Shown: one piece after another, positions 8,673 through 20,100 of the stretch
Layout of the letters: every line of letters starts with the position of its first letter
Position numbering within the stretch: position 1 is the first letter of the stretch
Assembly: GCA_002110465.1 (NCBI GenBank)
Contig: NEED01000023.1
Span: 557,287 to 621,286, forward strand
Source of the DNA: an unicellular cyanobacterium SU2
Lineage (GTDB): Bacteria; Cyanobacteriota; Cyanobacteriia; Cyanobacteriales; Microcystaceae
Length of the DNA stretch: 64,000 nt
Reading direction: 5' to 3'
Notes under the pieces: model-generated
Databases searched by the model: none
What the model saw: only the letters and a program-made list of their open reading frames with translations
What the model was told of the DNA's origin: nothing
Translations under genes and position numbers: made by a program

Positions 8673-9215
8673 ATGACTCAAGTATCTGGTTCGTCCGATG
8701 TCCCCGATATGGGGCGTCGCCAATTTATGAACTTATTGACCTTCGGAACAATTACCGGTGTAGCAGCCGGGGCATTATATCCGGTGGTTAAATATTTTAT
8801 CCCCCCTTCTAGTGGTGGGGCTGGTGGTGGTGTAACTGCCAAAGATGCCCTTGGTAATGATGTTATTGCCAGCGAATTTTTAGCGACCCATAAACCAGGC
8901 GATCGCGTTTTAGCCCAAGGCTTAAAAGGCGATCCTACCTACATCGTAGTTGAAGGGGAGGAAACGCTGGCCAATTACGGAATTAATGCAGTTTGTACCC
9001 ATTTAGGGTGTGTGGTTCCCTGGAATGCCAGCGAAGAAAAATTCATCTGTCCTTGTCATGGTTCCCAATACAATGCCCAAGGTAAGGTGGTGCGCGGACC
9101 TGCCCCCCTTTCCTTAGCTTTAGCCCACGCTAACGTTAATGAAGACGACAAAGTTGTTTTCAGTGAGTGGACAGAAACCGATTTCCGCACCGATGAGAAC
9201 CCCTGGTGGGCCTAA
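8673..9215 (+). CDS. petC: Cytochrome b6f Rieske iron-sulfur protein
   Basis: 180 residues. A short stromal N-terminus with GRRQFMN is followed by one membrane helix (about 19-40), a glycine-rich hinge (SSGGAGGG) and the soluble [2Fe-2S] domain. Cluster ligands are visible in CTHLGC (C108, H110) and CPCHGS (C126, H129), with the stabilising disulfide between C113 and C128. It carries electrons from plastoquinol to cytochrome f at the lumenal side of the thylakoid. ATG 8673 is chosen over the in-frame TTG at 8667. petA follows after 65 bp, forming the usual cyanobacterial petCA operon. Confidence 0.97.
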   Translation: MTQVSGSSDVPDMGRRQFMNLLTFGTITGVAAGALYPVVKYFIPPSSGGAGGGVTAKDALGNDVIASEFLATHKPGDRVLAQGLKGDPTYIVVEGEETLANYGINAVCTHLGCVVPWNASEEKFICPCHGSQYNAQGKVVRGPAPLSLALAHANVNEDDKVVFSEWTETDFRTDENPWWA

Positions 9216-9280
9216 ATTCGGTGACTTTTTTCGATCCTTGGTAACGTTAACATTTAAAATTTGAGTGGTTTGACTTAGCA

Positions 9281-10267
9281 ATGAGAACACCCGATTTCTC
9301 GGCAATTTGGCAAGCAAGTAAGCAGGTTACGATGCGGATCATCTTGATCGCTTTTGCTACTTTTGCCCTTTATATTTTTAACGATGTTGCCTTTCCCCAA
9401 GGGGCAGCGGCTTATCCCTTCTGGGCGCAAGAAACCGCCCCAGAAACCCCTAGAGAAGCAACCGGACGCATTGTTTGCGCCAACTGTCACTTAGCAGAAA
9501 AGGCCGCTGAAGTGGAAATTCCCCAGTCGGTTCTACCTGATACGGTTTTTGAAGCGGTGGTGAAAATTCCTTACGATCTTGATTCCCAACAGGTGTTAGG
9601 AGATGGGTCTAAAGGGGGTCTGAATGTGGGGGCTGTCCTCATGTTACCCGAAGGCTTTAAAATTGCCCCGACCGATCGCATTCCCGAAGAAATGCAAGAA
9701 AAAATCGGTGGCCTGTACTTCCAACCCTACCGTGAAGACCAAGAAAATGTAGTTCTCGTCGGACCCTTACCTGGGGATCAATATCAAGAGATTGTTTTCC
9801 CAGTTTTATCGCCTAATCCGGCAACTGATAAAACTGTGAACTTTGGCAAATATCCTGTTCACTTAGGGGCTAACCGCGGTCGGGGTCAAATTTATCCTAC
9901 CGGACAATCGAGTAATAATAACGTCTTCAAAGCGTCCCAAGCTGGAACGGTTTCTGCTATCAGTCAAGATGAGGCTGGCGGTTACAGTGTTACCCTGGCG
10001 ACGGCTGATGGTGATGTTGTAGAAACAATTCCCGCAGGTCCTGAATTGATTGTCTCTGAAGGACAACAAGTGGCCGCAGGAGAAGCCCTCACCAGCAATC
10101 CTAATGTGGGCGGTTTTGGACAAAAAGACACGGAAGTTGTCCTACAAAGTCCAGCGCGAATTAAATGGTTAGTGATCTTCTTAGCAGGAATTATGTTAGC
10201 TCAAATTCTGTTAGTCATTAAGAAGAAACAAGTCGAAAGGGTTCAAGCAGCCGAGATGAATTTCTAA
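9281..10267 (+). CDS. petA: Apocytochrome f
   Basis: 328 residues. The N-terminal signal sequence ends at AAA/YPFWAQ, and Tyr45 becomes the first mature residue and the axial haem ligand. The covalent haem site is CANCH (66-70). The large lumenal domain is followed by a C-terminal anchor ([18 protein letters not shown]) and a short stromal tail. Cytochrome f takes electrons from the Rieske protein and passes them to plastocyanin or cytochrome c6. Second gene of petCA, followed by a clear terminator. Confidence 0.97.
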   Translation: MRTPDFSAIWQASKQVTMRIILIAFATFALYIFNDVAFPQGAAAYPFWAQETAPETPREATGRIVCANCHLAEKAAEVEIPQSVLPDTVFEAVVKIPYDLDSQQVLGDGSKGGLNVGAVLMLPEGFKIAPTDRIPEEMQEKIGGLYFQPYREDQENVVLVGPLPGDQYQEIVFPVLSPNPATDKTVNFGKYPVHLGANRGRGQIYPTGQSSNNNVFKASQAGTVSAISQDEAGGYSVTLATADGDVVETIPAGPELIVSEGQQVAAGEALTSNPNVGGFGQKDTEVVLQSPARIKWLVIFLAGIMLAQILLVIKKKQVERVQAAEMNF

Positions 10268-10307
10268 GCTTCCTTGTAACTTTTTCAATCCTTAAATAAC
10301 TTGTTTT

Positions 10308-10336
10308 AGACAGGCTTCTGGCCTGTCTATTTTATT
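10308..10336 (+). terminator. Intrinsic terminator of petCA
   Basis: Perfect 8 bp stem AGACAGGC / GCCTGTCT with a TTCTG loop, followed by ATTTTATT, 40 bp after the petA stop codon. Confidence 0.85.
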
Positions 10337-10382
10337 GTGTTTGATGGTAAAATTTTATTACTTTGATAAAAGCTATTCTAGT

Positions 10383-11726
10383 TTAACGAGTATAAATTTG
10401 TTCAAATTGGGTTTGTATTTTTCGAGCTAATACCATTACTATCAAAGCCACTAAAGATAAAGAAACGGTGGTTACTTTGAACCCATAAGAGTTTGATAAT
10501 AGGGTAATTGCAGCCAAAGCTATGGCTATTCCTAGGGCGATTTTTTGTACTCTTTGAGTATTCTTATAAGCCTGATTACACGAATGACATAATTGGGTAT
10601 GGCGACTAAAACGATCAAAAGTCATGGGAGTTTCATGGGAAATTTCTGGACGTTTTGCCGTAGTGTAACCCTCATAGCTAGGTAAATCAGTCCCATACCT
10701 ATCTAACCATTTGCGGTATTCTAGTACAAAAACATCAGAAGTTTTTAGCGGTAAAAACACTTCTTTGAGAGTTTTACCAGAATTTTCTACATAAACAGCC
10801 TCAGACAAAATCAAAAATAAATCTTCTTCTAATACTTTATTTTGACGTATATGTTCTAGCCATCGGGGTTGCCATTTAAACCAACGGGGGAACAAGTTTC
10901 TTCCATAGCGTCTGACAAACACCCGAGTCCGATTTTTCCCTAAAGGCAAAAAATAAATCATTATTCCGCCTAATTTCCCAAATTTTTGCAAATTAAAATC
11001 ATAGCAAAGTAAGTAGGGAGCAATATATTCTAACTGTGTCCAAGGTGCATTAGAACCAGCATTCATCCCCCGATATTGCCCGCTAAAACCTCGATGAGAA
11101 ACGCTTTTTACTTCCATTTCTAAAGGGGCTGCACTTAGTCTTGTTACGCCTAATTCTGTGCCATCATGACTGATAGGAACATGAGCCGGATCTACTCCAT
11201 TTTCAATCAAATAGGTATAGTCAGCAGGAAGATCAATCACTGTATCAATACAAAAAACTCCATCTTCTTGCAAAATATCCATTTTGGGCAATTTTCCTTT
11301 ATCCATTGCTTCTGGTTGTCCACGCCAGATCCAAACTATTCCTTGATGTTCTACCACTGGAAAAGAGTGAATACAAGCATTTCGAGGAATTTTTGCTCCT
11401 GTTTCTAATTGGGGAATATGGACACATTCACCTTGACGATTGAATTGCCAACCATGATATAAACATTCAAGTTTCCCTTCAATTAATTGTCCCTCGGATA
11501 ATTTTGCTGCACGATGGGAACAGCGATCGCTAACACAGCCAATTTTTCCTGTCTGATCACGAAAGAGGACTAAGGGTTCATCAAAGAGAGAAAAACGGTA
11601 TGGATGATTATTCTCAAAATCTTGGATAAAAGTGACCGGATACCAATAGTTTTTCCAATCAAAGGATTCTTCGGTTTCGAGATCAATAGTAGTATCGATA
11701 GGAGATTGATTTTGTGTAATAGTCAT
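10383..11726 (-). CDS. Rieske oxygenase of the pheophorbide a oxygenase/Lls1 family
   Basis: 447 residues. The Rieske [2Fe-2S] site is CSHRAAKLSEGQ (C69, H71) and CLYHGW (C88, H91). The mononuclear iron motif NGVDPAHVPISHDG follows about 90 residues later. Near the C-terminus is the LCHSC motif characteristic of the PAO/PTC52/TIC55 subgroup, then two membrane helices. In plants these are chloroplast-envelope enzymes for chlorophyll breakdown or chlorophyllide a oxidation; the cyanobacterial substrate is not established. Convergent with petA across the petCA terminator. A short GGCTAAAGC-type palindromic repeat lies upstream near 11787-11825. Confidence 0.9.
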   Translation of the reverse strand: MTITQNQSPIDTTIDLETEESFDWKNYWYPVTFIQDFENNHPYRFSLFDEPLVLFRDQTGKIGCVSDRCSHRAAKLSEGQLIEGKLECLYHGWQFNRQGECVHIPQLETGAKIPRNACIHSFPVVEHQGIVWIWRGQPEAMDKGKLPKMDILQEDGVFCIDTVIDLPADYTYLIENGVDPAHVPISHDGTELGVTRLSAAPLEMEVKSVSHRGFSGQYRGMNAGSNAPWTQLEYIAPYLLCYDFNLQKFGKLGGIMIYFLPLGKNRTRVFVRRYGRNLFPRWFKWQPRWLEHIRQNKVLEEDLFLILSEAVYVENSGKTLKEVFLPLKTSDVFVLEYRKWLDRYGTDLPSYEGYTTAKRPEISHETPMTFDRFSRHTQLCHSCNQAYKNTQRVQKIALGIAIALAAITLLSNSYGFKVTTVSLSLVALIVMVLARKIQTQFEQIYTR

Positions 11727-11833
11727 AAGAATTTATTATTCAAAATAGTAATTGTTAATTATACTTACTTCTAACCTGTGAGGGCTAAAGCTCCAACTAC
11801 TTGCTACTGAGCGAAGCCGAAGTACGAACTTTT

Positions 11834-13171
11834 CTATTTTACTTTTAAGCAAGTTTGAATTAGTTCTTCAATCCCAGTAACTGGAAAAATTCCAATGTCT
11901 AATTGTTTCCCTAAGTCTTCAACTGTCATATCATCTAAAAAACAAGTATCGTTATGTTTAAGCATAATTGAAGGTAGTAAAATTCCATTTCCTAGATCTT
12001 TTCCTTGTAATTGAGTTAATAAATCTTCTCCTGTTAATAATCCTGTTACTGTTGTTTCTTGACCCCAATAATGACTCTGCAATGCTTCTAAATTAATCGT
12101 TAACCCATCGACTTTGTTCAGTTGTTTAACCAGGGATTGAAAAGCCTTTTCCACTGCATTACCTACTACCCAAGTTAAGGTAACTGGAACTTCAACTTTT
12201 GCAGGTAATAACCGTTTTGCTGTTGTTTCAAATTCCTTGAGAAACTGACAAATTGAACCAACTCCATTACCAATTTGCGGATAATCCTCATAGTGAGATT
12301 CTGGAGGTAATTCTTCTTGTCCAATTAGAAACCATTCATCAGCTAACCAAGCAAAATTACTGTTAAATTTATGAGAGAATTCTTTTTGTAAAGATTGAAC
12401 TTGTTTAATAACTTCTCTAGCCTTACTTTTAGTAACTGGAATTAATTCATCTTCTGAAGGACGAAAGCGAGTTAATCCTACCGGAACTACCGCAGCAGAG
12501 ATAATTGTTGGAATATCTCCTTGATGGAATGAAGCTAAATCAGTGAGGGTTTTTTCTAAGTGAATACCATCATTAATTCCTGGACAGACCACCACTTGAG
12601 CATGAATTTGTAATTGTCTTTCTTGAAACCATTTAAACTGTTCTATAATTTGTCCCGCGCGAGTATTTTTTAATAAATGAATCCTGACTTCTGGTTCGGT
12701 TGCATGGACAGAAACATAAAGGGGAGAAAGACGCATTTTTTCAATACGTTCCCATTCTTTAGAAGATAAATTAGTTAGGGTTAAATAACTACCATAAAGA
12801 AAGCTCAAACGATAGTCATCATCTTTTAAATATAAACTATCTCTTTTGCCTGGGGGTTGTTGATCAATAAAACAAAAAGGACAATGATTATTGCATTGAA
12901 TTAACCCATCAAATAAGGCAGTTTCAAACTCTAATCCTAAATCATCATCATAGTCTTTTTCAATATCTACATGATGGGTTTTTCCTTTGGTATCAACTAC
13001 TTCTAATTCTAAAAATTCATCCGCACACAAAAACTGATAATCTATTAAATCACGCAGTTTAACGCCATTAATAGACACTAAAGAATCCCCCGCTTCAAAG
13101 CCAATTTCTTGAGCGATAGAATTGGGGATAACGAAGCTAATTTTAGCAGGACGAATGGAAGAATGAGTCAT
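11834..13171 (-). CDS. PDZ/radical-SAM-like DUF512 protein (cyanobacterial TIGR03279 type)
   Basis: 445 residues. An N-terminal PDZ-like domain (IAQEIGFEAGDSLVSINGV, about 17-36) precedes a CNNHCPFC motif (C93, C97, C100), a CxxxCxxC cluster site like that of radical SAM enzymes, and then the DUF512 domain. The family occurs in nearly all cyanobacteria and some Gram-positives and is annotated as an iron-sulfur oxidoreductase; its reaction is unknown. exoD starts about 30 bp downstream of its upstream neighbour on the same strand, so DUF512 and exoD probably form one unit with exoD first. Confidence 0.88.
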   Translation of the reverse strand: MTHSSIRPAKISFVIPNSIAQEIGFEAGDSLVSINGVKLRDLIDYQFLCADEFLELEVVDTKGKTHHVDIEKDYDDDLGLEFETALFDGLIQCNNHCPFCFIDQQPPGKRDSLYLKDDDYRLSFLYGSYLTLTNLSSKEWERIEKMRLSPLYVSVHATEPEVRIHLLKNTRAGQIIEQFKWFQERQLQIHAQVVVCPGINDGIHLEKTLTDLASFHQGDIPTIISAAVVPVGLTRFRPSEDELIPVTKSKAREVIKQVQSLQKEFSHKFNSNFAWLADEWFLIGQEELPPESHYEDYPQIGNGVGSICQFLKEFETTAKRLLPAKVEVPVTLTWVVGNAVEKAFQSLVKQLNKVDGLTINLEALQSHYWGQETTVTGLLTGEDLLTQLQGKDLGNGILLPSIMLKHNDTCFLDDMTVEDLGKQLDIGIFPVTGIEELIQTCLKVK

Positions 13172-13201
13172 GATCTAAGTTGATAGGCAATCGTGTTAAG
13201 T

Positions 13202-13825
13202 TTAACCCCCTAAAGACCCTTTGATAACGTCAATAATTCCTTTAACAGCTTCTTTTCCTATAAAGATGATCAGGGTTGACATAGTACCAGCAATTAAACA
13301 GATAACCAGTCCTCCTAGACTAATAAATCCATCATCTTCTTGTAATCCAAACGCCGTTACAAAAATTCCAATCGCGGGTAATGTATTAGTCCCAGGAATG
13401 GGAATCATCATGGAAATAGACATTAACGCGATCGCCACCCCGATAATCACTCTTCCTGGTAAACTGGCACAAATATAGGTCATCCGGGGGCGAGTGAGTG
13501 CCTCAATTCTTCTTAACCAAGGAAGTCCTTTTTCCAGAAATTTCTGAACGGTTTCTAGTTTTATTGACCCCTTCATCATTTTTTCAGGCAACCAGGGAAC
13601 TTTAGACCCAGCAATTAGTTGGACTGCTAAGAGAAACATTAAAATCCCAAAAGGGATAGAATAACCAGGGGCAGGAACAGGTAAGGCAGAAGGCAGAGAA
13701 AGAATAACAAATAAAAAGCCAAAGATTCGCTCTCCAGCTAAGGTTAAAATATCAGAAAGTTTAATATCTGAAGATCTTTCTTCTTCAAAAAAATACCGCT
13801 CTAACTCTACAGAAAGTTTTGCCAT
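13202..13825 (-). CDS. ExoD family membrane protein
   Basis: 207 residues with about five hydrophobic segments. GERIFGFLFVILSLPSALP, SIPFGILMFLLAVQL and the G-x-P-G-T-N-T-L-P loop are typical of the ExoD (exopolysaccharide synthesis) family. In rhizobia, exoD affects exopolysaccharide production and alkali tolerance; the biochemical role is unknown. It stands directly upstream of the DUF512 gene on the same strand with a gap of about 30 bp, so co-transcription is likely. Confidence 0.85.
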   Translation of the reverse strand: MAKLSVELERYFFEEERSSDIKLSDILTLAGERIFGFLFVILSLPSALPVPAPGYSIPFGILMFLLAVQLIAGSKVPWLPEKMMKGSIKLETVQKFLEKGLPWLRRIEALTRPRMTYICASLPGRVIIGVAIALMSISMMIPIPGTNTLPAIGIFVTAFGLQEDDGFISLGGLVICLIAGTMSTLIIFIGKEAVKGIIDVIKGSLGG

Positions 13826-13886
13826 ATTGTATTGATGTTATTAGAAAGTAACTATTAACTATTAATTATTAACTATAAATCACTAG

Positions 13887-13905
13887 GGGTGGGAATAACC
13901 CACCC
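13887..13905 (-). terminator. Hairpin downstream of ahcY
   Basis: Perfect 7 bp stem GGGTGGG / CCCACCC with an AATAA loop, just after the ahcY stop codon. The following T-tract on the minus strand is weak (ATTTATAGTT), so termination is probable but not certain. Confidence 0.5.
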
Positions 13906-13913
13906 ACCATTAA

Positions 13914-15227
<1,314 letters not shown>

Positions 15228-15285
15228 CTAACTTAAGTTAACACTTTCTCAGAGGGTTTTTAATATCAAAAACTTCTAATGTACC

Positions 15286-16440
15286 CTAATTAGAAGGAGA
15301 TGGGGGGGGTTGGGGAGAATCTTCTACCCGAAAGGAAGGAATAAAAGATGGAGAAGATTGATTCCGTTCTGATGGGGGTATCATTGGAGGCGGCAGGGGA
15401 TCAAACAGTAGGTAAGGAGAGAGTACCTCTTCTTGGTCAGCACGAACTTCTCGTAATTCACTAGCGCGAAAAACCAGTCTAAATCTTTTTCCTAAGTACC
15501 GTTCGAGCAAAGTTTCCACTAGACGAACTTGATTGGGGGTAACGGGATTTTCTGCATTTTCTAGAACGGTTAAAAATACGGTGGGAGCTTTTTTGCTCCA
15601 AGGAACCCGTGGCCAATGAACCTGAAATTTAATTAATTCGGTTTGTTGACCAACCGTAATTGTTTTATTTTGGAGAATTTTTTTGATCTCGGCTTCAAAT
15701 CGCTCCTCTTGAATCAGATTCCAAAAGCTAATAAACAAGGGAAAAACCAGCAGGCCTGTCATGGTGAAAAATCCCCCTAGGGCTTTTCCCGTTCGACCAT
15801 AATCGAGGTGATAGCCCCCCAACGTAAAGACAAACACGCATGATAGGGTAATTCCTAATAAGTTGGTTAAATACAGAAGAAATGAGCCACTACTGAGTTG
15901 CCAGTCCTGTTGAGACAGGGCAATCCCCACGACACACAACGGAGGCATTAAGGCCACAGAAATTGCCGTTCCTGCCAAGGCATCACTAATTTTTCGCTGA
16001 ATTTTAGCAAAGCCACTAATCCCGCCGGCCATCACCGCCACTCCTAAATCGGCTAAATTGGGTTGAGTTCGTGCTAAGATTTCTGAGCCAAATGAAGCTG
16101 ACGGAACCCCAAATAACGCTCCTACCATTCCTGACATCAAAATAGAAATCAAGGTACCAAGACTTAGGGTTAATAAGCTTGTTCTTAAGAGTTTTTCATC
16201 CGTATCCAAGGCACCAAGAGCTAATGCCCGTAATGGTAGCATCAAGGGTGCGATCAACATTGCTCCAATAATCACGGCAGCACTGTTCATCAGTAGCCCC
16301 AAACTGGCAATAATACAAGAACTGAAGGTTAAAACTAAAAAATTACTATCTAGTTGGGCTTCTTCTAGGAGTTCTTGGCGTAATTTATCTAAGACTTCTA
16401 TCGAAACTCGTTGTATTTTCTCTTTAATCCAACTTTTCAT
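15286..16440 (-). CDS. DUF389/TIGR00341 family membrane protein
   Basis: 384 residues. A soluble N-terminal helix precedes the conserved DUF389 core with NSAAVIIGAMLIAPLMLPLRA and about six membrane helices up to residue 240. A soluble tail ends in a proline/serine-rich segment (PPPMIPPSERNQSS). The family is widespread and of unknown function; possible roles in transport are speculative. It lies 94 bp upstream of ahcY on the same strand, but no functional link is known. Confidence 0.82.
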   Translation of the reverse strand: MKSWIKEKIQRVSIEVLDKLRQELLEEAQLDSNFLVLTFSSCIIASLGLLMNSAAVIIGAMLIAPLMLPLRALALGALDTDEKLLRTSLLTLSLGTLISILMSGMVGALFGVPSASFGSEILARTQPNLADLGVAVMAGGISGFAKIQRKISDALAGTAISVALMPPLCVVGIALSQQDWQLSSGSFLLYLTNLLGITLSCVFVFTLGGYHLDYGRTGKALGGFFTMTGLLVFPLFISFWNLIQEERFEAEIKKILQNKTITVGQQTELIKFQVHWPRVPWSKKAPTVFLTVLENAENPVTPNQVRLVETLLERYLGKRFRLVFRASELREVRADQEEVLSPYLLFDPLPPPMIPPSERNQSSPSFIPSFRVEDSPQPPPSPSN

Positions 16441-16717
16441 AGGTTAACTCTAACTACCCTATAATTGAGGTTCATGAGATAGATATTAATTAATCCTTTA
16501 GGATAACTTTAACGTACCTAAATCATTACAATTATCAAGAAAGAATAAATAATATTTTTTTAAGTCTATTCCTTGTCATAACCCAAAAAAAAACTAAAAA
16601 TTTGCCTCAAATCCCTAGTTTGGCTTCTATAGTATTAGTTGTTTGGCTCGTCCTGTTAAGTACAGCTTCAATCGTTGTTCTACTTGTTTTTTACGGAAAT
16701 CTTTATTTTTGTAAGCT

Positions 16718-16996
16718 ATGACCCAAAAAGGTAAAATTTACTGTTTTCAAGCAGATTATCAAGCATCAACTAATTTTGATGAAACTCGCATTCCTGATTG
16801 GTTATCCCTTAATGTTAACTGGCAAGGTTATTGCATTTCAACAGTTCCGTGGGTGGCTGATGTTGCCAGGATTTTAGGTATTTTACCTATTGAGGATACT
16901 CCTGAAGAGTGGATTAATTATTTGGAAAGTTTAGGATTGAAAGGGGTTACTCAGAAGTGTTGCGAAGCTTTTTTTGAGGATAGGTTATATTACTAA
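16718..16996 (+). CDS. Conserved hypothetical protein, 92 residues
   Basis: Small soluble protein beginning MTQKGKIYCFQADYQ, with conserved-looking aromatic positions (WLSLNVNWQGY, WINYLESLG) and a CC pair near the end. There is no membrane segment. The ATG is the first in frame. I do not recognise the family. Codon use looks like the neighbours. A tandem heptamer repeat begins 26 bp after its stop codon. Confidence 0.65.
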   Translation: MTQKGKIYCFQADYQASTNFDETRIPDWLSLNVNWQGYCISTVPWVADVARILGILPIEDTPEEWINYLESLGLKGVTQKCCEAFFEDRLYY

Positions 16997-17021
16997 AATG
17001 GACGGGAAATAAAGAAAGTTT

Positions 17022-17063
17022 AGAATGAAGAATGAAGAATGAAGAATGAAGAATGAAGAATAA
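17022..17063. repeat. Tandem heptamer repeat (AGAATGA x5 plus variant)
   Basis: Five perfect AGAATGA units followed by AGAATAA. This is a short tandemly repeated sequence of the type common in cyanobacterial spacers, liable to change in copy number. Confidence 0.9.
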
Positions 17064-17110
17064 ATTTTGAGCTTGACTATTTATTAATATAAAGCTTTAG
17101 TGATTATTTT

Positions 17111-17145
17111 TTCTAAATTCTAAATTCTAAATTCTAAATTCTAAT
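17111..17145. repeat. Tandem heptamer repeat (TTCTAAA x4 plus variant) ending in a stop codon
   Basis: Four TTCTAAA units and TTCTAAT. The last unit contains the stop codon of the SNF2 gene (17141-17143), so the repeat forms its 3' boundary. Confidence 0.9.
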
Positions 17146-20100
17146 CATCAAGAATCGCTTCACGATCTAGTAATAATAAAGTTCTCAGTTGATCAGTATC
17201 TAACTGAGTCAACCAATTTTCTCCTGCATCAACTGTTTGATCGGCTAATTGTTTTTTACTTTCTAACATATCATTGATTTTTTCTTCTAATGTCCCTGTG
17301 CAAACAAATTTATGTACTTGGACATTACGTTTCTGTCCAATACGAAACGCCCGGTCTGTCGCCTGATTTTCTACTGCAGGGTTCCACCAGCGATCAACAT
17401 GAAAAACATGATTAGCACGGGTTAAATTTAATCCCGTTCCTCCTGCTTTTAAAGAGAGAATAAAAATAGCTGGTCCATTGGGATCGTTTTGAAATCGATC
17501 AATCATTTCTTGTCGTTTTTCTCGACGAGTCCCTCCATATAAAAAGAGAACATTTTGGGAAAACTTTTCTTGTAAGTAGGGTTGTAGCAGTTTTCCCCAC
17601 TCAGAAAATTGGGTAAAAATTAAAGCGCGATCACCCTCTTCAACTAATTCCTCTAACATCTCTTCTAGTCTCATTAGTTTCCCAGATCTTTGAGCAGATG
17701 CTAGTTGTTTTTCTTTTAAAAATTGTGCTGGATGATTACAAATTTGTTTGAGTTTGAGCAACAATGTTAAAATTTTCCCTTGACGTTGAATTCCCGTGTT
17801 TTCTTCAATTTCTTCCAGGGAATTATCAACCAATTGTTGATAGAGTTTAGCCTGTTCAGAAGACAACCCACAAAATACATCCATTTCTTGTTTTTGGGGT
17901 AAATCTTGAATAATATCTTGGTCAGTTTTTAAGCGTCTCAAAATAAAAGGACGCACCAGTGATCGCAAGATTTGTAATGATTCGCGATCTCCATATTTTT
18001 CAATTGGTGTTGCAAAGCGACGCTGAAAAAATTGTCTGGTTCCTAAAAATCCTGGATTCAAAAAATCTAGGATAGACCATAATTCTGACAACCGATTTTC
18101 TACGGGAGTTCCTGTTAACGCGACACGAAACTCTGATGTTAATTGACGAACTTGTTGAGATTGTTTAGCTTGAGGATTTTTAATATTTTGAGCTTCATCT
18201 AAAACCACTCCTTTCCAGTCAACTGCTTCAAAACTTTTAGCATCACGGTAGACCAGAGAGTAACTCGTAATGACTAAATGTTTACTTTTGACTTCTTTAG
18301 CAAAAGGTTTTCCTTTCTTGCGTTTGTCTCCATGATGAATCAAGGTTGATAGAGTAGGAGCAAATTTTTTCAATTCTCGCTCCCAGTTATTTAGCACTGA
18401 GGTTGGACAGACCACTAAAGTCGGTTTATTTAACATCTCTTCTGCTTTTAGATGGAGCAAAAAAGCAATTAATTGAGGCGTTTTTCCCAATCCCATATCA
18501 TCAGCTAAACAAGCTCCTAATCCCCATTTTTCTAAAAAAGCCAACCACCCGACCCCTCTTCCTTGATAGGGACGTAATTGTCCTTGAAATTCTGGAATAT
18601 TATCTATTGTTTCAATGGATTTATTATTGGTTAAATTATTAATTAACTCTTGTAAAACCCCAGACGCTTCAAAGTTAACCACAGGAAGTTTAGCAATTAC
18701 TTGAGTATCCCCTGTACTAAGCCGCAGGGCATCTTCAACTGATAATTTCAATGGGTCATAGGAGTTATTTAAAATAGTCTGAGCTGCCCGAACATCAGCT
18801 GGTTGTAGGGCGATCCATTCCCCATTTAGTTCTACTAAAGGAGATTTCTGATCTAACAATTTCTCAAATTCTTTCTGGGAAATCGTTTGTTGTCCAACGG
18901 CTAATTTAAGGTTATATTTTAGTAAACTTTGTAAGCTTAAACGTTCTCCTTTTTTTGGGGTTACTTTAGCTTCTATACTAATTCCTAATCGCTTTTCTTC
19001 TTCTCCTCTAGCTAAACTAGCAGGTAAAATAACCCCCAGTCCATTCTCTTCTAAAATTCTCCCACTGGATTTAATAAATTCATAGACTTGAATAGGATTA
19101 AGTTCACAACAATCCGGTTGACTTTGTTGTAAATTTTCGGCAATAGGAGAGTAGAGACGGGAAGCTAATCCTAATCCTTTTAATAAGGTTTCTTGGGGGT
19201 TTTTAATGGTTCTATCTTGCCACAATAATTGTTCAAATGGATGTTGCCAAATAGTTTGAGCATCTACTAGAATATTTGGATTATCTAGGGCTTGTAAATA
19301 ATATTTTAGTTGCCAGTTAACATCGGCTAAATTGACATCTTTTGAGGTAGGAGGTTCGAGGTAAAAACAAACTCTAAATTGATTGACTCCTAAACCTGTA
19401 TTTGTTGAAGTAACTAAGTATTCTTGGATAGATAAATACCAATTATGTAAAGCATTATCTAGTCGTTTAATATCACTTTCTGACGCGGAAAAACTAGACT
19501 TGATTTCTGTCAAAGATTTTAACCATTTTTGAACCAATAAATCTTGACTTAAAGAAGTATTAGATAAAAGAAATAAGCGCAAATTGCTATTTATAATATT
19601 TCTCAAAAAATCTAAAATTAATTGTTGTGTTTCTAAGGACTTTAACTTGCTATTTATCTCAAATTTAAGGTCATTGGAATAAGCTAAACAAACTGTCGGG
19701 ATAAGTTGTGTAAATTTAGAGAATCGAGTTTGATCAATGGTACTATCTAGGACAGGAAACCATTGACCTTTAAAATTTACTTGATCTAACTTAGTTAAGC
19801 CAGGTAAGAATTTTGCTCTCGCTAATAAATCTAGAGTCCAACGATAAATATGTGTCCAAAATCTTAAGTCTTGACCTAAATAAGTGTCATTATTTTCTGT
19901 GAATCCTAGGGGTAATTGTTGCAAAAAATTGATAGTATCTCTCGAATCTAAACAGAAGCCTTGTAGTTTCCAAGCTTTAAAAAATAGATGATTATTTTGA
20001 CTATCAAAGTGACTTTCCTCTACTTGAGAAGATAAATACGGGGTGTCAACTTTCTTTTCTTTTATTCTGGTGCTAGGTAAATGAATAATTTGGCTTATCC

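Noticed and set aside
8430..8723. 97-codon minus-strand ORF over the petC start
   Set aside because: It overlaps the conserved petC N-terminus and promoter region; composition is not protein-like.
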